Positions 1-9,127 of a stretch of 64,000 bases of DNA are shown in pieces. This DNA comes from Rhodococcus zopfii NBRC 100606 = JCM 9919 (GTDB lineage Bacteria; Actinomycetota; Actinomycetes; Mycobacteriales; Mycobacteriaceae). The notes under the pieces are model-generated. The model was not told the DNA's origin. It made no database searches and worked only from the letters and a program-made list of their open reading frames with translations. Position 1 is the first letter of the stretch. Each line of letters begins with the position of its first letter. Location of the stretch: positions 62,001-126,000 of the forward strand of contig NZ_BCXI01000019.1 of NCBI RefSeq assembly GCF_001895025.1. Reading direction: 5' to 3'. Position numbers and translations under genes: made by a program.

Positions 1-1
1 A

Positions 2-301
2 TCCCTGATCGAGGAACACGAACCGACCCCGGGGGCGAACCTGGCGATTCCCGCATCCGCGGTGGACCTCGCGATAGCGCACCTGGTGTCCACCCACGCA
101 CGCAGCTGGCGGGCCCGGTACGTGCGCGACCCCGGCAGCCTGCGCCGCGAGATCACGGATCTACTCGTCGAGCTGCACCTGGCCCACCACGACGACGACG
201 GACTCGTGCTGCACGCCCCTACCGCGCGCTATCGCCCGACCGCCTCCGAAAGGCTCGCGGCCGCCGAAAGAGACACTGCCACCGAAAGACCCGCACCATG
301 A
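2..301 (+). CDS. jetB: JetB-like protein (TIGR02678/DUF2398), C-terminal part only
   Basis: The frame is open from the window edge, so only the last 99 residues are present. The tail is helical, basic and Arg/Ala/Leu-rich (AHLVSTHARSWRARYVRDP) and ends near an ARYRPTASERL segment, as in the C-terminus of TIGR02678 proteins. The stop overlaps the start of the next gene in an ATGA tetranucleotide, indicating translational coupling. The neighbour is a clear TIGR02680 SMC-like ATPase, and the TIGR02677/02678/02680 set is what was named type II Wadjet JetA/JetB/JetC. The family assignment therefore leans on context. In Wadjet, JetA and JetB correspond to the kleisin and KITE partners of the SMC-like motor. 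Confidence 0.62.
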   Translation, partial: SLIEEHEPTPGANLAIPASAVDLAIAHLVSTHARSWRARYVRDPGSLRREITDLLVELHLAHHDDDGLVLHAPTARYRPTASERLAAAERDTATERPAP

Positions 302-3300
302 CCCGATCCCCCGATCCGCTCGCCGCGCCCCACCCCGCCCGGCGGTGGCGGCTCTCACGTGCCGGCATCGTCAATGTCTGGCACTACCTGGACACCGAGT
401 TCACACTGTCGGGTGGCCGGCTGATCCTGCGCGGCACCAACGGGTCCGGCAAGTCCCGCGCGCTCGAGATGCTGTTGCCGTACCTGCTCGACGGCGACCG
501 CAAACGGATGGACGCGACCGGTGCCGGCAAGGTGAACCTGGACGAGCTCATGCGGACCGGCGCCGGCGATCAGGACAACCGTGTCGGTTATCTGTGGCTC
601 GAACTCGCTCGCCCGGACGAATATTTCACGATCGGCGCGCACATCCGCTACAGCACCGCCGCGCATCGCAGCGAGGTGCACCTCTTCACCACCGGGCTGC
701 GTGTCGGTCACGAACTGACGTTGGTGGACGAGCATCGGATGCCGCTCTCCCGCGACGACTTGATCGCCGCCGTCGGCGCCGACCGCGTCACCCGCAACCC
801 CGAGGAACACCGCGACACCGTCCGCGCAGACGTCTTCGGTCTGCGCGGCGAATCCGGACGCGACCGGTACACCGGCCTGCTGCAGTTGCTGCACACGCTG
901 CGCTCCCCCGACGTGGGCAACCGCATCGACGAGGGACGGCTGCCGCAGATCCTGTCCGACGCGCTGCCGCCACTGAGCGAGAACCTGCTCACCACCGCGG
1001 GCGACCGTCTCGACGGACTCACCGAAACCCGTTCCGCCCAGGAACATCTCGAAGGAGCGCGGGAACAACTCGAACAGTTTCACGAGGTGTACCGCCGATA
1101 CGCGACGAACGTGCTGCGCGAGGCCGCGGACGCCGCGGCGCGCGCCGCCGATCGGGTATCGGCGACGATCACCGAACTCGCCGACGCCGACGCCGATGCC
1201 GCGGACCTGGAAACACAGTCCGCCGCCGCAGACACCCGGCTGCGCGAACGTCGCGACCAACTCGACGAACTCGAACGCGCCGTCCGCGGACTCGAGTCAC
1301 GCCCGTTGTTCCGGGACGCGGACGATCTCGCCCAGCGCCGCGCGACCGTCGCCGCCCTCGCGGACGCCGCGGACCAGGCGCTCGACAGCGCCGGTCGTGC
1401 TCGGCACCACGAACAGGCCGACGCCGACGTCGCAGCCGAGTACGTCGACGAGCTCACCGCCGCGGTGTCCCGGTCCGCCGAACTGCTCGCCGAGGCGAAA
1501 GCGCACCTGGCCGCGGCAGCGGTGCCGCACACCGCGCTGCCGACCGAACTGCTGTTGCACATCGACACCGCCCCGCTGCGCATGGAACCGGTCCGCACCG
1601 ACCGCGACACCGTGCCGACCGCGCAGGTACGTCCCGCCGTCGCGGATCTGCGGCTGCGGCCCGACAACCTCGATTCGGCGCGCGACGCCGCCCACGCCGC
1701 GGCGACCGCCGCCCAGCGCCGCGGCGACCGCGCCGGCCGGCGACTGGAGGAGGCCCGCCGCCTGGAGGCCGCCGAACGCGCCGTCCGCGCCGCCGAGGCG
1801 GACGCCGAACGCACCGCCGGTGAGGCCGAACGCGACCGCGCCGACCTCGCGGAGTCGACCCGGTTCCGCGACGATGCCGCCATCGATCTCAACCGCCGGT
1901 GGCGGGCATGGATCACCGATGCCCGCACCATGCGGCTGCTGCCGGCGGTCGAACAGTCCGGACCCGATCTCCTGCAGGCGCTCTCCACCGACCTCGAGGC
2001 CCTCACCGGCACCGGTGGCGACGACGCCGACTCCGACTCCGCTCTGAGCGAACTCGACCGGCTGCCCGAGAGCGCCGCTCGCACCGCGCGCGACGACATC
2101 GCCGCCGAGCTCGCCGCGCTCGAGCTCGCCGACCAGGACGCCGCCGGGATCCGCACGGCCCTGCTCGAGGAACGCAAGACCCTCGAAGCCGACCGGCGGC
2201 CCGGGCCCGAGGACGCGCCGTGGCGGCGCAAAAACGACGGTGTACCCCTTTGGCGCGTAGTCGAATTCGACGACAGTCTCGGTACGGACGACCGGGCGGG
2301 AGTGGAGGCGGCACTACTCGCGGCCGGGTTCCTCACCGCCACCGTCGACGGGGACGGCCGCCTGCGCGCCCAGTCCGGTCAGGTCCTCGTCTCACCCCGC
2401 AACGAACCGCCGCGGCACCCGCTGTCCACGGTGCTCGTCCCCTCGTCCACCGCCCCGGTGCCGGCGACGGCGATCGCGACGGTGCTCGCCGCCATCGGTT
2501 TCGAGGACGCCGGCGCGGTCGCGTCGGTCTCCCGGGACGGACGCTGGCACAACGGCGTGCTGCGCGGACGCCACACCGCCGACGAGGCCCGGTTCATCGG
2601 CGCACACACCTCCGACGACTCCGGTCGCCACGCCGCACGACTCGAGGAACTCGCCGCGGAACTCGCCGCCGTCGACACCGCGGCCGCGCAGCGCGCCGAG
2701 CGCCGCCGCACCCTCGAACGGGATCGACGCGAACTCGATGCCCACCTGCCGACCGCGCCGCGGTCGATCGCACTGCGGGAGGCGCGCGTCCGCACCCGCG
2801 AGCACGAGGCCCGCGCGGTGCGCAGCGCCGAGGCGGCGGCCGCAGCACGCGACCGTGCCGCCGAGCTGCGCGCCCACTGGTCCGCCGACCTCGACACCCA
2901 CCGCGCCACATGCGCGCATTTCGAGATGCCGTCCGCCGTCGCGGCCCTCGACACGGTCGTCGCCACCTGCACCGACGCCGGGCGCGCCTGCGTCGACCTC
3001 GCCCGGGGTCTCGACGACGTGCGCGCGAGCCGCGACCGCCACGACCGCGCGATTCGCCGTCTCGCGGGCAGCGCTGCGCGGCGCATCGAGGCCGAGGCGG
3101 TTGCCGAGACCCGCTGGCACGAATGGCACGGCAAGGCCGCCGTGGTGGCGGCGCAACACGAGGCCGTCGCGATGAGCGTGGCGGAGCTCGAGGCCGAACT
3201 GTCGAACTCCACCACCGAGCAGGCACGTACCGAGGAGCAGTGCCGCCGCACACAGGCGCACCGGGAGCAGCTCGGCAAGGACGTCGCGCAGGTGCGTGAG

Positions 3301-4440
3301 CGCTGCTCGGCGATCCGCGAGCGTCTGGTCCGCGACCGGGAGGAACTGGTCGCCGCGGGCGCCACTCTGTCCGCGCGGCTACAGCTCCCGCCGATCGCCG
3401 CTGCCACGGACGTGCAGGTCGATCCGGTGGCCCACACCGACGACCCGGACACGGTGCGTGCGGTCGCCGATGCGGTGCGCGCGGCCCTGCCGTCCGGTAA
3501 GACGGCCGGGCAGAACCGGGTCCTGGCGGCGTTGCAGCAGTTCGGGCGGGCCGTGTCCGGGCAGCTCGACGTCGAGCACACGGTCGACGACGGCGTGCAC
3601 GTGGTCCGGATCGCCGGGGCAGGGGCCGACGGAACGCCGACCGAGGTTCTCGAGCACGTGACCGCACGGGTCGACGAGGGCAGGCGCGCGCTCACCCAGC
3701 GGGAGCGGGACGTGTTCACCGGGTTCGTGCTCGGTGGTGTCGCCGACGAGTTGCGTCGCCGCATCGAGCGGGCCGGCGAGCTGGTCGACGCGATGAACGT
3801 GAGCCTGTCGGGCAGCCGCACCAGCCACGGCATCGGGGTGCGTATCGGGTGGGTGCCCAACCGCGGCGACGACGAGATCGCCCGCATCACGGCGCTGCTG
3901 GCGGATCCGGCCGGCACGGGCAACGGCGCGGAACTGATCGACATGCTGCGCCGGCGCGTCGAGGCGGCGCACACGACGGATCCGTCCGCCGGGTACGCCG
4001 CGCACCTCGCGCAGGCGCTGGACTACCGGAACTGGCACACCGTCGACGTGACGATCCTCGGTCCGGAACCCGATCAGGAGCGTCGGATCTCCAAGCGCGC
4101 CAAGATCTCCCAGGGCGAGACGCGGTTCGTGTCGTACGTGACGTTGTTCGCCGCGGCCGACGGCTATCTCTCGAGCCTGCCGGACGTGGACCGGGCGCTG
4201 CGGTTGGTGCTGCTCGACGACGCCTTCGCCAAGATCGACGACCCGACCATCGGCGAGCTGATGGGCCTGCTGGTCCGGCTCGACATCGACTTCGTCATGA
4301 CCGGGCACGCCCTGTGGGGTTGCGTGCCCCAGGTTCCCGCCCTCGACATCTACGAAGTGCGCCGAATCGAGGACAGTTCCGCGGTGACCACGCACGTGCA
4401 CTGGGACGGCCACAACCGGCACCTGCGCCCCACGAGCTGA
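298..4440 (+). CDS. jetC: JetC-like SMC/MukB-type ATPase (TIGR02680), type II Wadjet motor
   Basis: This 1380-residue protein has SMC/MukB architecture. An N-terminal Walker A (GTNGSGKS, residues 46-53) is followed by about 1000 residues rich in Ala, Arg, Glu and Asp forming long coiled coils. A less helical stretch around residues 620-790 may be the hinge. Near the C-terminus are an ABC-signature-like ISQGETRF and a Walker B (RLVLLDDAF, from residue 1302) followed by a D/H-loop region (FVMTGH). TIGR02680 proteins are the JetC motor of type II Wadjet, which recognises and restricts plasmids by loop extrusion. It starts inside the jetB stop codon. Downstream is an unrelated acyl-CoA ligase; the JetD nuclease partner (DUF2399/TIGR02679) is not next to it. 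Confidence 0.88.
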   Translation: MTRSPDPLAAPHPARRWRLSRAGIVNVWHYLDTEFTLSGGRLILRGTNGSGKSRALEMLLPYLLDGDRKRMDATGAGKVNLDELMRTGAGDQDNRVGYLWLELARPDEYFTIGAHIRYSTAAHRSEVHLFTTGLRVGHELTLVDEHRMPLSRDDLIAAVGADRVTRNPEEHRDTVRADVFGLRGESGRDRYTGLLQLLHTLRSPDVGNRIDEGRLPQILSDALPPLSENLLTTAGDRLDGLTETRSAQEHLEGAREQLEQFHEVYRRYATNVLREAADAAARAADRVSATITELADADADAADLETQSAAADTRLRERRDQLDELERAVRGLESRPLFRDADDLAQRRATVAALADAADQALDSAGRARHHEQADADVAAEYVDELTAAVSRSAELLAEAKAHLAAAAVPHTALPTELLLHIDTAPLRMEPVRTDRDTVPTAQVRPAVADLRLRPDNLDSARDAAHAAATAAQRRGDRAGRRLEEARRLEAAERAVRAAEADAERTAGEAERDRADLAESTRFRDDAAIDLNRRWRAWITDARTMRLLPAVEQSGPDLLQALSTDLEALTGTGGDDADSDSALSELDRLPESAARTARDDIAAELAALELADQDAAGIRTALLEERKTLEADRRPGPEDAPWRRKNDGVPLWRVVEFDDSLGTDDRAGVEAALLAAGFLTATVDGDGRLRAQSGQVLVSPRNEPPRHPLSTVLVPSSTAPVPATAIATVLAAIGFEDAGAVASVSRDGRWHNGVLRGRHTADEARFIGAHTSDDSGRHAARLEELAAELAAVDTAAAQRAERRRTLERDRRELDAHLPTAPRSIALREARVRTREHEARAVRSAEAAAAARDRAAELRAHWSADLDTHRATCAHFEMPSAVAALDTVVATCTDAGRACVDLARGLDDVRASRDRHDRAIRRLAGSAARRIEAEAVAETRWHEWHGKAAVVAAQHEAVAMSVAELEAELSNSTTEQARTEEQCRRTQAHREQLGKDVAQVRERCSAIRERLVRDREELVAAGATLSARLQLPPIAAATDVQVDPVAHTDDPDTVRAVADAVRAALPSGKTAGQNRVLAALQQFGRAVSGQLDVEHTVDDGVHVVRIAGAGADGTPTEVLEHVTARVDEGRRALTQRERDVFTGFVLGGVADELRRRIERAGELVDAMNVSLSGSRTSHGIGVRIGWVPNRGDDEIARITALLADPAGTGNGAELIDMLRRRVEAAHTTDPSAGYAAHLAQALDYRNWHTVDVTILGPEPDQERRISKRAKISQGETRFVSYVTLFAAADGYLSSLPDVDRALRLVLLDDAFAKIDDPTIGELMGLLVRLDIDFVMTGHALWGCVPQVPALDIYEVRRIEDSSAVTTHVHWDGHNRHLRPTS

Positions 4441-4572
4441 GTGCGCCCGCCTCCTCGGGTCGATCGGGTCCGGCGAATCCCGGGACGGCGGCACCCGCCC
4501 GCTATAGCCTCTGTGCCACGTCGCGGTGCTCGACCGGCCGCGGCGCCGCGCCGCCGAGAAGGAGTTCTCCGG

Positions 4573-6126
4573 ATGTCCGAGTCGATCCGTCCCACCTTGA
4601 TCGAGCGTGTCGCACACTGGGCGCGCACGACACCGGATGCCGAGGCTGTGCGATATCTCGGCCGCAGCCACAGCTGGTCGCAGTGGCACGAGCGACTGCT
4701 GCGTCTCGCCGCAGCCCTCGCCGATGCGGGCGTGGGTCCCGGCGACACCGTGGCGTTCGTGGACAAGAACAACCTTGCATGCATCGAGGTCACCTACGCC
4801 GCGTCCGCGCTCGGTGCGGCCACCGCGATCCCCAACTTCCGGCTCGCCGGCGACGAACTCGTCTACGTACTCGACGATGCGAAACCTCGAATTCTGTTCG
4901 TGGGCGACGAATTCGCCGAGACGATCGACGCCATCCGCGACCGATTGAGCACCGTCCCGCAGATTCTGGTGGTCGGCGGCGACAACGACGAGTTCGAACC
5001 GCTGGTCGCGCGGTCCGAGCCGGCGACGCCGCCGCAGGTCGCGGCGGACACCACGGCGCTGCTGCTCTACAGTTCCGGCACCACCGGTCACCCGAAGGGC
5101 GTGCAGCTCACCCACCGGAACCTGGCCGCGCACGCCGAGGCGGTGATGTCGGTGCTGCCGTTCGCCGACGGGGACTGCCTGTTGGTGGCGATGCCTCTGT
5201 TCCATGTGGGCGGCACCTGCTACGCGGCGATGGGCATCCACGACGGCCGGCGCTGCGTGTTCACCCGTGAGGCGGACGCGGCATCGCTGTTCGGCGGACT
5301 CGCGGCGGGGGCGAACATCGCGTTCCTGGTGCCGCCGGTCATCGCCGGGGTACTCGCAGCGGGCGAGCAGGCCATCGCGGCGTTCGCCGGGCTCAAACGG
5401 ATCACCTACGGCGCCGCCCCCATGCCGCTGCCGCTGCTGCGCGCAGCGCTGGCGGCGTGGCCGGACACCGAGTTCGTGCAGGTCTACGGAATGACAGAAC
5501 TCGCCGGGGTGATCACCGCGCTGCTGCCGGACGTGCACCGCGACGAATCACAGGTCGCGCGGATGGCATCGGCCGGCACCCCGCTCCCGGGTGTGGAGAT
5601 GCGCATCGTCGACCCGGCGACCCTCACCGATGTGGAACCCGGCGCCGTCGGGGAACTGTGGTGGCGGTCGGAGCAGACCACGCCGGGCTACTGGCACCGT
5701 CCCGACGCCACGAACGACGCGATCGTCGACGGCTGGTTGCGCAGCGGCGACATGGGTCGCGCCGACGACGGCGGTTTCGTCTACATCGAGGACCGGCTCA
5801 AGGACATGGTCATCACCGGTGGGGAGAACGTGTACTGCCCCGAGGTGGAGCGGGTGCTCGTCGAACACCCGGATGTCGCCGAGGTCGCGGTGATCGGTGT
5901 GCCGGACCCCAAGTGGGGCGAAACCGTGAAAGCCGTGGTGGTGCCGGTGGCCGACAGCTCCGTCAAGGAGAGCGAGCTCATCGACTACACTCGCGAGCAT
6001 CTCGCGAAGTTCAAGTGCCCCACCAGCATCGACATCGTCGATGTGTTGCCGCGCAATCCGACCGGCAAGATCCTCAAGCGGTCGCTGCGCGCACCCTACT
6101 GGGCGGATCGGGCGCGCGGCATCTGA
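4573..6126 (+). CDS. Long-chain/medium-chain acyl-CoA ligase (FadD-type, ANL superfamily)
   Basis: Predicted to activate a carboxylic acid to its acyl-CoA through an acyl-adenylate, in the cytosol. The 517-residue protein has the ANL motifs in order: the P-loop LLLYSSGTTGHPKG (about residue 165), the YGMTE motif, the hinge region GWLRSGDMG followed by DRLKDMVITGGENVYCPEVE, and the C-terminal catalytic lysine in PRNPTGKILKR. The start at 4573 was chosen because AAGGAG lies 9 nt upstream; the frame is open further upstream but without a ribosome site. It is convergent with the thiolase gene across a strong hairpin. The substrate cannot be read from sequence; fatty, aromatic or dicarboxylic acids are all possible. 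Confidence 0.88.
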   Translation: MSESIRPTLIERVAHWARTTPDAEAVRYLGRSHSWSQWHERLLRLAAALADAGVGPGDTVAFVDKNNLACIEVTYAASALGAATAIPNFRLAGDELVYVLDDAKPRILFVGDEFAETIDAIRDRLSTVPQILVVGGDNDEFEPLVARSEPATPPQVAADTTALLLYSSGTTGHPKGVQLTHRNLAAHAEAVMSVLPFADGDCLLVAMPLFHVGGTCYAAMGIHDGRRCVFTREADAASLFGGLAAGANIAFLVPPVIAGVLAAGEQAIAAFAGLKRITYGAAPMPLPLLRAALAAWPDTEFVQVYGMTELAGVITALLPDVHRDESQVARMASAGTPLPGVEMRIVDPATLTDVEPGAVGELWWRSEQTTPGYWHRPDATNDAIVDGWLRSGDMGRADDGGFVYIEDRLKDMVITGGENVYCPEVERVLVEHPDVAEVAVIGVPDPKWGETVKAVVVPVADSSVKESELIDYTREHLAKFKCPTSIDIVDVLPRNPTGKILKRSLRAPYWADRARGI

Positions 6127-6128
6127 GC

Positions 6129-6164
6129 CGCGCGGTGGGGGCGCAGCCGCACCCCCACCGCGCG
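6129..6164. terminator. Bidirectional hairpin terminator
   Basis: A 13-bp perfect inverted repeat (cgcgcggtggggg at 6129-6141, complement at 6152-6164) lies between the converging stops of the acyl-CoA ligase (6126) and the thiolase (6170). There is no T-tract, which is usual in GC-rich actinobacteria. Confidence 0.75.
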
Positions 6165-6169
6165 CCGCA

Positions 6170-7354
6170 TCAGCGGATGCGACGGAAGAGCGCGGCGAGG
6201 GCCTGGCCGCCACCGATGCACATCGTGACGATGCCGAGCTCGAGGTCGCGGCGCACCAGGTCCTTGGCGACGCGGACGGTGAGGATCCCACCCGTCGCGC
6301 CCACCGCGTGTCCGAGCGCGATCGCCCCGCCGTACGGGTTCGTCTTCTCGGGGTCGAGTCCGGCGTCGCGGATCACGGCGACGGCCTGCGACGCGAACGC
6401 CTCGTTCAGCTCGATCGTGTCGATGTCGGATGCCGTGGTGCCGGTCTGCTCGAACAGCTTCTGCAGCGCCAGAACCGGGGCGTAACCCATCAGCTCCGGC
6501 TCCATCGCGGCGGTCGCGACGGACTCGAGGGTGACCAGGCCGGTCAGGCCCTTCTCCTCGGCAACGGACTGGCGGGCCAGCACGACCGCACCGGCGCCGT
6601 CGTTGATGCCCGACGCATTGCCGGCGGTGACGGTGCCGTCCTTCTCGAACGCCGCGCGCAGCTTGCCGAGCGTTTCGAGAGTGGTGTCCGGCTTCGGGTG
6701 CTCGTCGGTGGTGACGGTGACCGGGCGGCGGCCGCCGATCTCGACGGCGGTGATCTCCTCGGCGAACGCGGCCTGCGCGGCGGCGGTCGCGGCGCGGCGC
6801 TGCGACTCGACGGCGAACTCGTCCTGCTGCTCGCGGGTGATGCCGTACTTGCGGGCCACGTTCTCGGCGGTCACACCCATGTGGATGTTGTGGAACGGGT
6901 CGGTCAACATGCCGACGGTGCCGTCGACGAGGGTGCGGTTACCCAGCTTGTAACCGGTCCGCGCGGAGTAGTCGTAGAACGGCATGCGCGACATGTTCTC
7001 GTCGCCGCCGGCAACGGCCAGGTCGACGCCGCCCCACCGCATCTGCATCGCGGCCGACCACACGGCCTGCAGACCGGAGCCGCACAGGCGGTTGACGGTG
7101 TAGGCGGGAACCGAGTCGGGGATTCCGGCGCCGAGGGACACCCGGCGGGCGTTGTAGGCGTCGGGGCCGACCTGGCCGATGCAGCCCATGACGACCTCGT
7201 CGATGTCGTCGGCGGCCACGCCCGACCGTTCGAGGGCAGCCTTGACGGCGGTGGCGCCCAGTTCGTGCGCCGGCACGTCCTTGAAGACGCCGCCGAAGCT
7301 GCCGACGGGGGTCCGTGCTCCGTCGACGACGACGATCGGTTCCGGTGTGGTCAT
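6170..7354 (-). CDS. Acetyl-CoA C-acyltransferase (thiolase)
   Basis: A 394-residue type II thiolase, the usual length. The nucleophilic cysteine is C91 in NRLCGSGLQ, the NEAFASQ motif is present, and the second half carries H349 (GHAVGATG) and the acid/base C379 (MCIGGGQ). It condenses or cleaves acyl-CoA with CoA in beta-oxidation or acetoacetyl-CoA formation. It faces the acyl-CoA ligase across a terminator, so the two form separate transcripts that may serve the same fatty-acid pathway. The 133-bp region upstream contains two adjacent palindromes that may be operator sites. Biosynthetic and degradative thiolases cannot be separated here. Confidence 0.92.
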   Translation of the reverse strand: MTTPEPIVVVDGARTPVGSFGGVFKDVPAHELGATAVKAALERSGVAADDIDEVVMGCIGQVGPDAYNARRVSLGAGIPDSVPAYTVNRLCGSGLQAVWSAAMQMRWGGVDLAVAGGDENMSRMPFYDYSARTGYKLGNRTLVDGTVGMLTDPFHNIHMGVTAENVARKYGITREQQDEFAVESQRRAATAAAQAAFAEEITAVEIGGRRPVTVTTDEHPKPDTTLETLGKLRAAFEKDGTVTAGNASGINDGAGAVVLARQSVAEEKGLTGLVTLESVATAAMEPELMGYAPVLALQKLFEQTGTTASDIDTIELNEAFASQAVAVIRDAGLDPEKTNPYGGAIALGHAVGATGGILTVRVAKDLVRRDLELGIVTMCIGGGQALAALFRRIR

Positions 7355-7369
7355 GTCCTGTCCAATCTG

Positions 7370-7402
7370 CTCGAAACGTTCGAGTCTGGCACCGAGTGCC
7401 AG
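7370..7402. promoter_or_regulatory. Two adjacent palindromes upstream of the thiolase gene (putative operators)
   Basis: CTCGAA-acg-TTCGAG (7370-7384) and CTGGCAC-cga-GTGCCAG (7386-7402) sit one base apart, just upstream of the thiolase start at 7354. Both have perfect arms and a 3-nt spacer, typical of dimeric repressor sites. No regulator gene is adjacent. Confidence 0.45.
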
Positions 7403-7487
7403 GACTGTTGATAATCAAAGTTACCTGCGCGGGCGCAATCGGAATACCCCCGGCCCCTCGTGTTCTCGGCGCCGGCACGGATCGGCG

Positions 7488-8357
7488 CTAGCGGGGATCC
7501 GTCAGGTCCTGGCGCAGGATCCGTTCCGTCGCTCGCGGTGAGCCCAGCTCGCGGCGCATCTCGGGAAAGCGGGCGTAGAACTCGAGCACCCGATGCAGCA
7601 GCACCGGGTCGATGTCGAATCGCCGCGAGTCCACTTCGATCATCGGTTCCACCGGCATCCGATCCAGGCGGAAGATGCGGCTGGTACGACGCTTGGCCCA
7701 CGCCGCGGTGGGTGTGCCGAGCACCCAGGTTTCCGGGTAGCCGTGGTGGTCGGCGCGCACCCCGGCCACCGACACCCACGGCAGATACGACTCGACGGTC
7801 CAGCCTCGCTGCCGGATCCCGTCGGGTCCCAGAAGCAGGGAGCCACCGCGGATGCGGCCGAGCAGGACCTCGACGACGAACGCCACGCACGGCACGCCCA
7901 GCAGCGCGAGCACGGGGCTCACCCACGGGAACCCACCGCTGAACACGAACACTTCGACGGCGGCGCCGACGGCGAGCGCTGCGCCGCAGCCCACCATCGC
8001 GACGAGCAGCCCGAACACCCATGTTCGCGACCGCAGCTCGGTAGCGCCGCCGGCGCCGAACGGCACGTATCGCACGCCGGGCTCGCCGCGCTGCGGTCGC
8101 CAGTAGACGTAACCGAACAGCGCGGTCAGCCCCATGAGCGCCGCGAGGATGAGGAAGAAGCGGGTCACCGCGCCCGAGTCGGCGACCCCCGTACCCGCGC
8201 GCCACAACGCCAGGACGAAACCGACGGCGGCGAGCACGATCGCAATCGTGACTCGCGGGTTCCGCGAGCCTGCCGGCCATTCCGGGGGCCGGTGCAGTGC
8301 GGTCGCGGACGGTGCGGATTCCGGTTCGTCGTCACGCCCTGTGAACGCCCGTCCCAC
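7488..8357 (-). CDS. Membrane protein with PH-like cytoplasmic domain, function unknown
   Basis: The chosen GTG start at 8357 follows GGAAGGGG and gives 289 residues; the frame is open further upstream but that part is low-complexity and lacks a ribosome site. After about 30 polar residues come four hydrophobic segments: VTIAIVLAAVGFVLALW, then FFLILAALMGLTALFGYVYW, then two more around residues 110-160. The last ~120 residues are soluble, with a beta-rich part (LLLGPDGIRQRGW, SYLPWVSVAGVRA) resembling bacterial PH domains, and a basic helical tail ending LRQDL. No enzyme motif is visible. It stands alone upstream of the thiolase gene. Confidence 0.72.
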   Translation of the reverse strand: MGRAFTGRDDEPESAPSATALHRPPEWPAGSRNPRVTIAIVLAAVGFVLALWRAGTGVADSGAVTRFFLILAALMGLTALFGYVYWRPQRGEPGVRYVPFGAGGATELRSRTWVFGLLVAMVGCGAALAVGAAVEVFVFSGGFPWVSPVLALLGVPCVAFVVEVLLGRIRGGSLLLGPDGIRQRGWTVESYLPWVSVAGVRADHHGYPETWVLGTPTAAWAKRRTSRIFRLDRMPVEPMIEVDSRRFDIDPVLLHRVLEFYARFPEMRRELGSPRATERILRQDLTDPR

Positions 8358-8722
8358 TGCGGTTCCCCTTCCGGAGCGCCGGGGGACCCCGCTGCCCCCG
8401 ACCGGTGCCGGTTTGGGCGCGAACGCTACCGCAGCGGAGCCTCCGGATCGGGCAGACACGCCCGGAGCTGGACATTCGACCGAAATGTCGGGAAAGTGGT
8501 CACATTGGCCTGGAGAAGGCACACAAACATCTCCAGCACCAGTGTGATCATCACCATACTCAAGAGTCAGTTCGAATATTTGCGCTGTTCAGACGGCGTT
8601 TCACCGGGGGGAATCACATGGCTGGGAGAAGACACGCAGATTTCTGTGTACGGATGAGTAACACCTTCGGCGATCGACACGACACAATCTGTGACGATTC
8701 AGACGAGACCGGAGGAATCTGC
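8358..8722. other. Intergenic region between divergent genes
   Basis: About 365 bp between the leftward membrane-protein gene and the rightward chorismate mutase. Frames run through it but lack codon bias and ribosome sites. It should hold both promoters. A short direct repeat of catct/cacc type is visible near 8520-8560, but nothing I can name. Confidence 0.5.
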
Positions 8723-9043
8723 ATGACTGTCCAGCTTGATTCGCCTGGCATCGAAACCGCCGAGCAGGCTGTTTCGACCGAGGTCGAGCTTGTGTCGGCC
8801 GACGTCGAACTCGCACATCTGTTCGACGAGATCCAGGAACTCGACGCCCAGATTCTCGAGGTGATCAAGCGGCGCTGCGAGCTGTCTCAGCTGATCGGGG
8901 TTGCGGCGAAGGCCACCGGCCATTCCCGCGAGGCCCAGAACCACGAGATGCAGGTCCTGGACCGCTTCACCGAGCTCGGCAAGGACGGCAACACCCTCGC
9001 GCTGACGCTGCTGCGTCTCGGCCGCACGCGCCTCGCATCCTGA
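8723..9043 (+). CDS. Chorismate mutase, AroQ fold (short cytosolic form)
   Basis: Converts chorismate to prephenate for Phe/Tyr synthesis. The 106-residue protein is helical. Its core reads LDAQILEVIKRRCELSQLIG with the arginines and lysine expected of an AroQ active site, and a later MQVLDRFTELGKDG segment. The ~30-residue Val/Glu-rich N-terminal leader is like that of mycobacterial Rv0948c-type chorismate mutases, which are activated by DAHP synthase; that partnership is family knowledge and not visible here. The ATG at 8723 follows GGAGGA by 6 nt. A strong hairpin ends the transcript. Confidence 0.88.
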   Translation: MTVQLDSPGIETAEQAVSTEVELVSADVELAHLFDEIQELDAQILEVIKRRCELSQLIGVAAKATGHSREAQNHEMQVLDRFTELGKDGNTLALTLLRLGRTRLAS

Positions 9044-9061
9044 CCGCTGGCCCCGGGCCAC

Positions 9062-9094
9062 GAAGCCCCCGCACCACTGCGGTGCGGGGGCTTC
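9062..9094 (+). terminator. Rho-independent-type terminator of the chorismate mutase gene
   Basis: A 14-bp perfect stem (gaagcccccgcacc at 9062-9075, complement 9081-9094) with a 5-nt loop, 18 nt after the stop. It may also act on the opposing SDR gene ending at 9128. Confidence 0.85.
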
Positions 9095-9127
9095 GCCGTT
9101 CTCCACTCCCGTGCCCGGGCGGTCCGA

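Noticed and set aside
355-2342. Long open frames on both strands overlapping the JetC gene
   Set aside because: They are Arg/Ala/Ser-rich reading-frame shadows of a high-GC gene; only the plus frame from 298 has Walker and ABC motifs.
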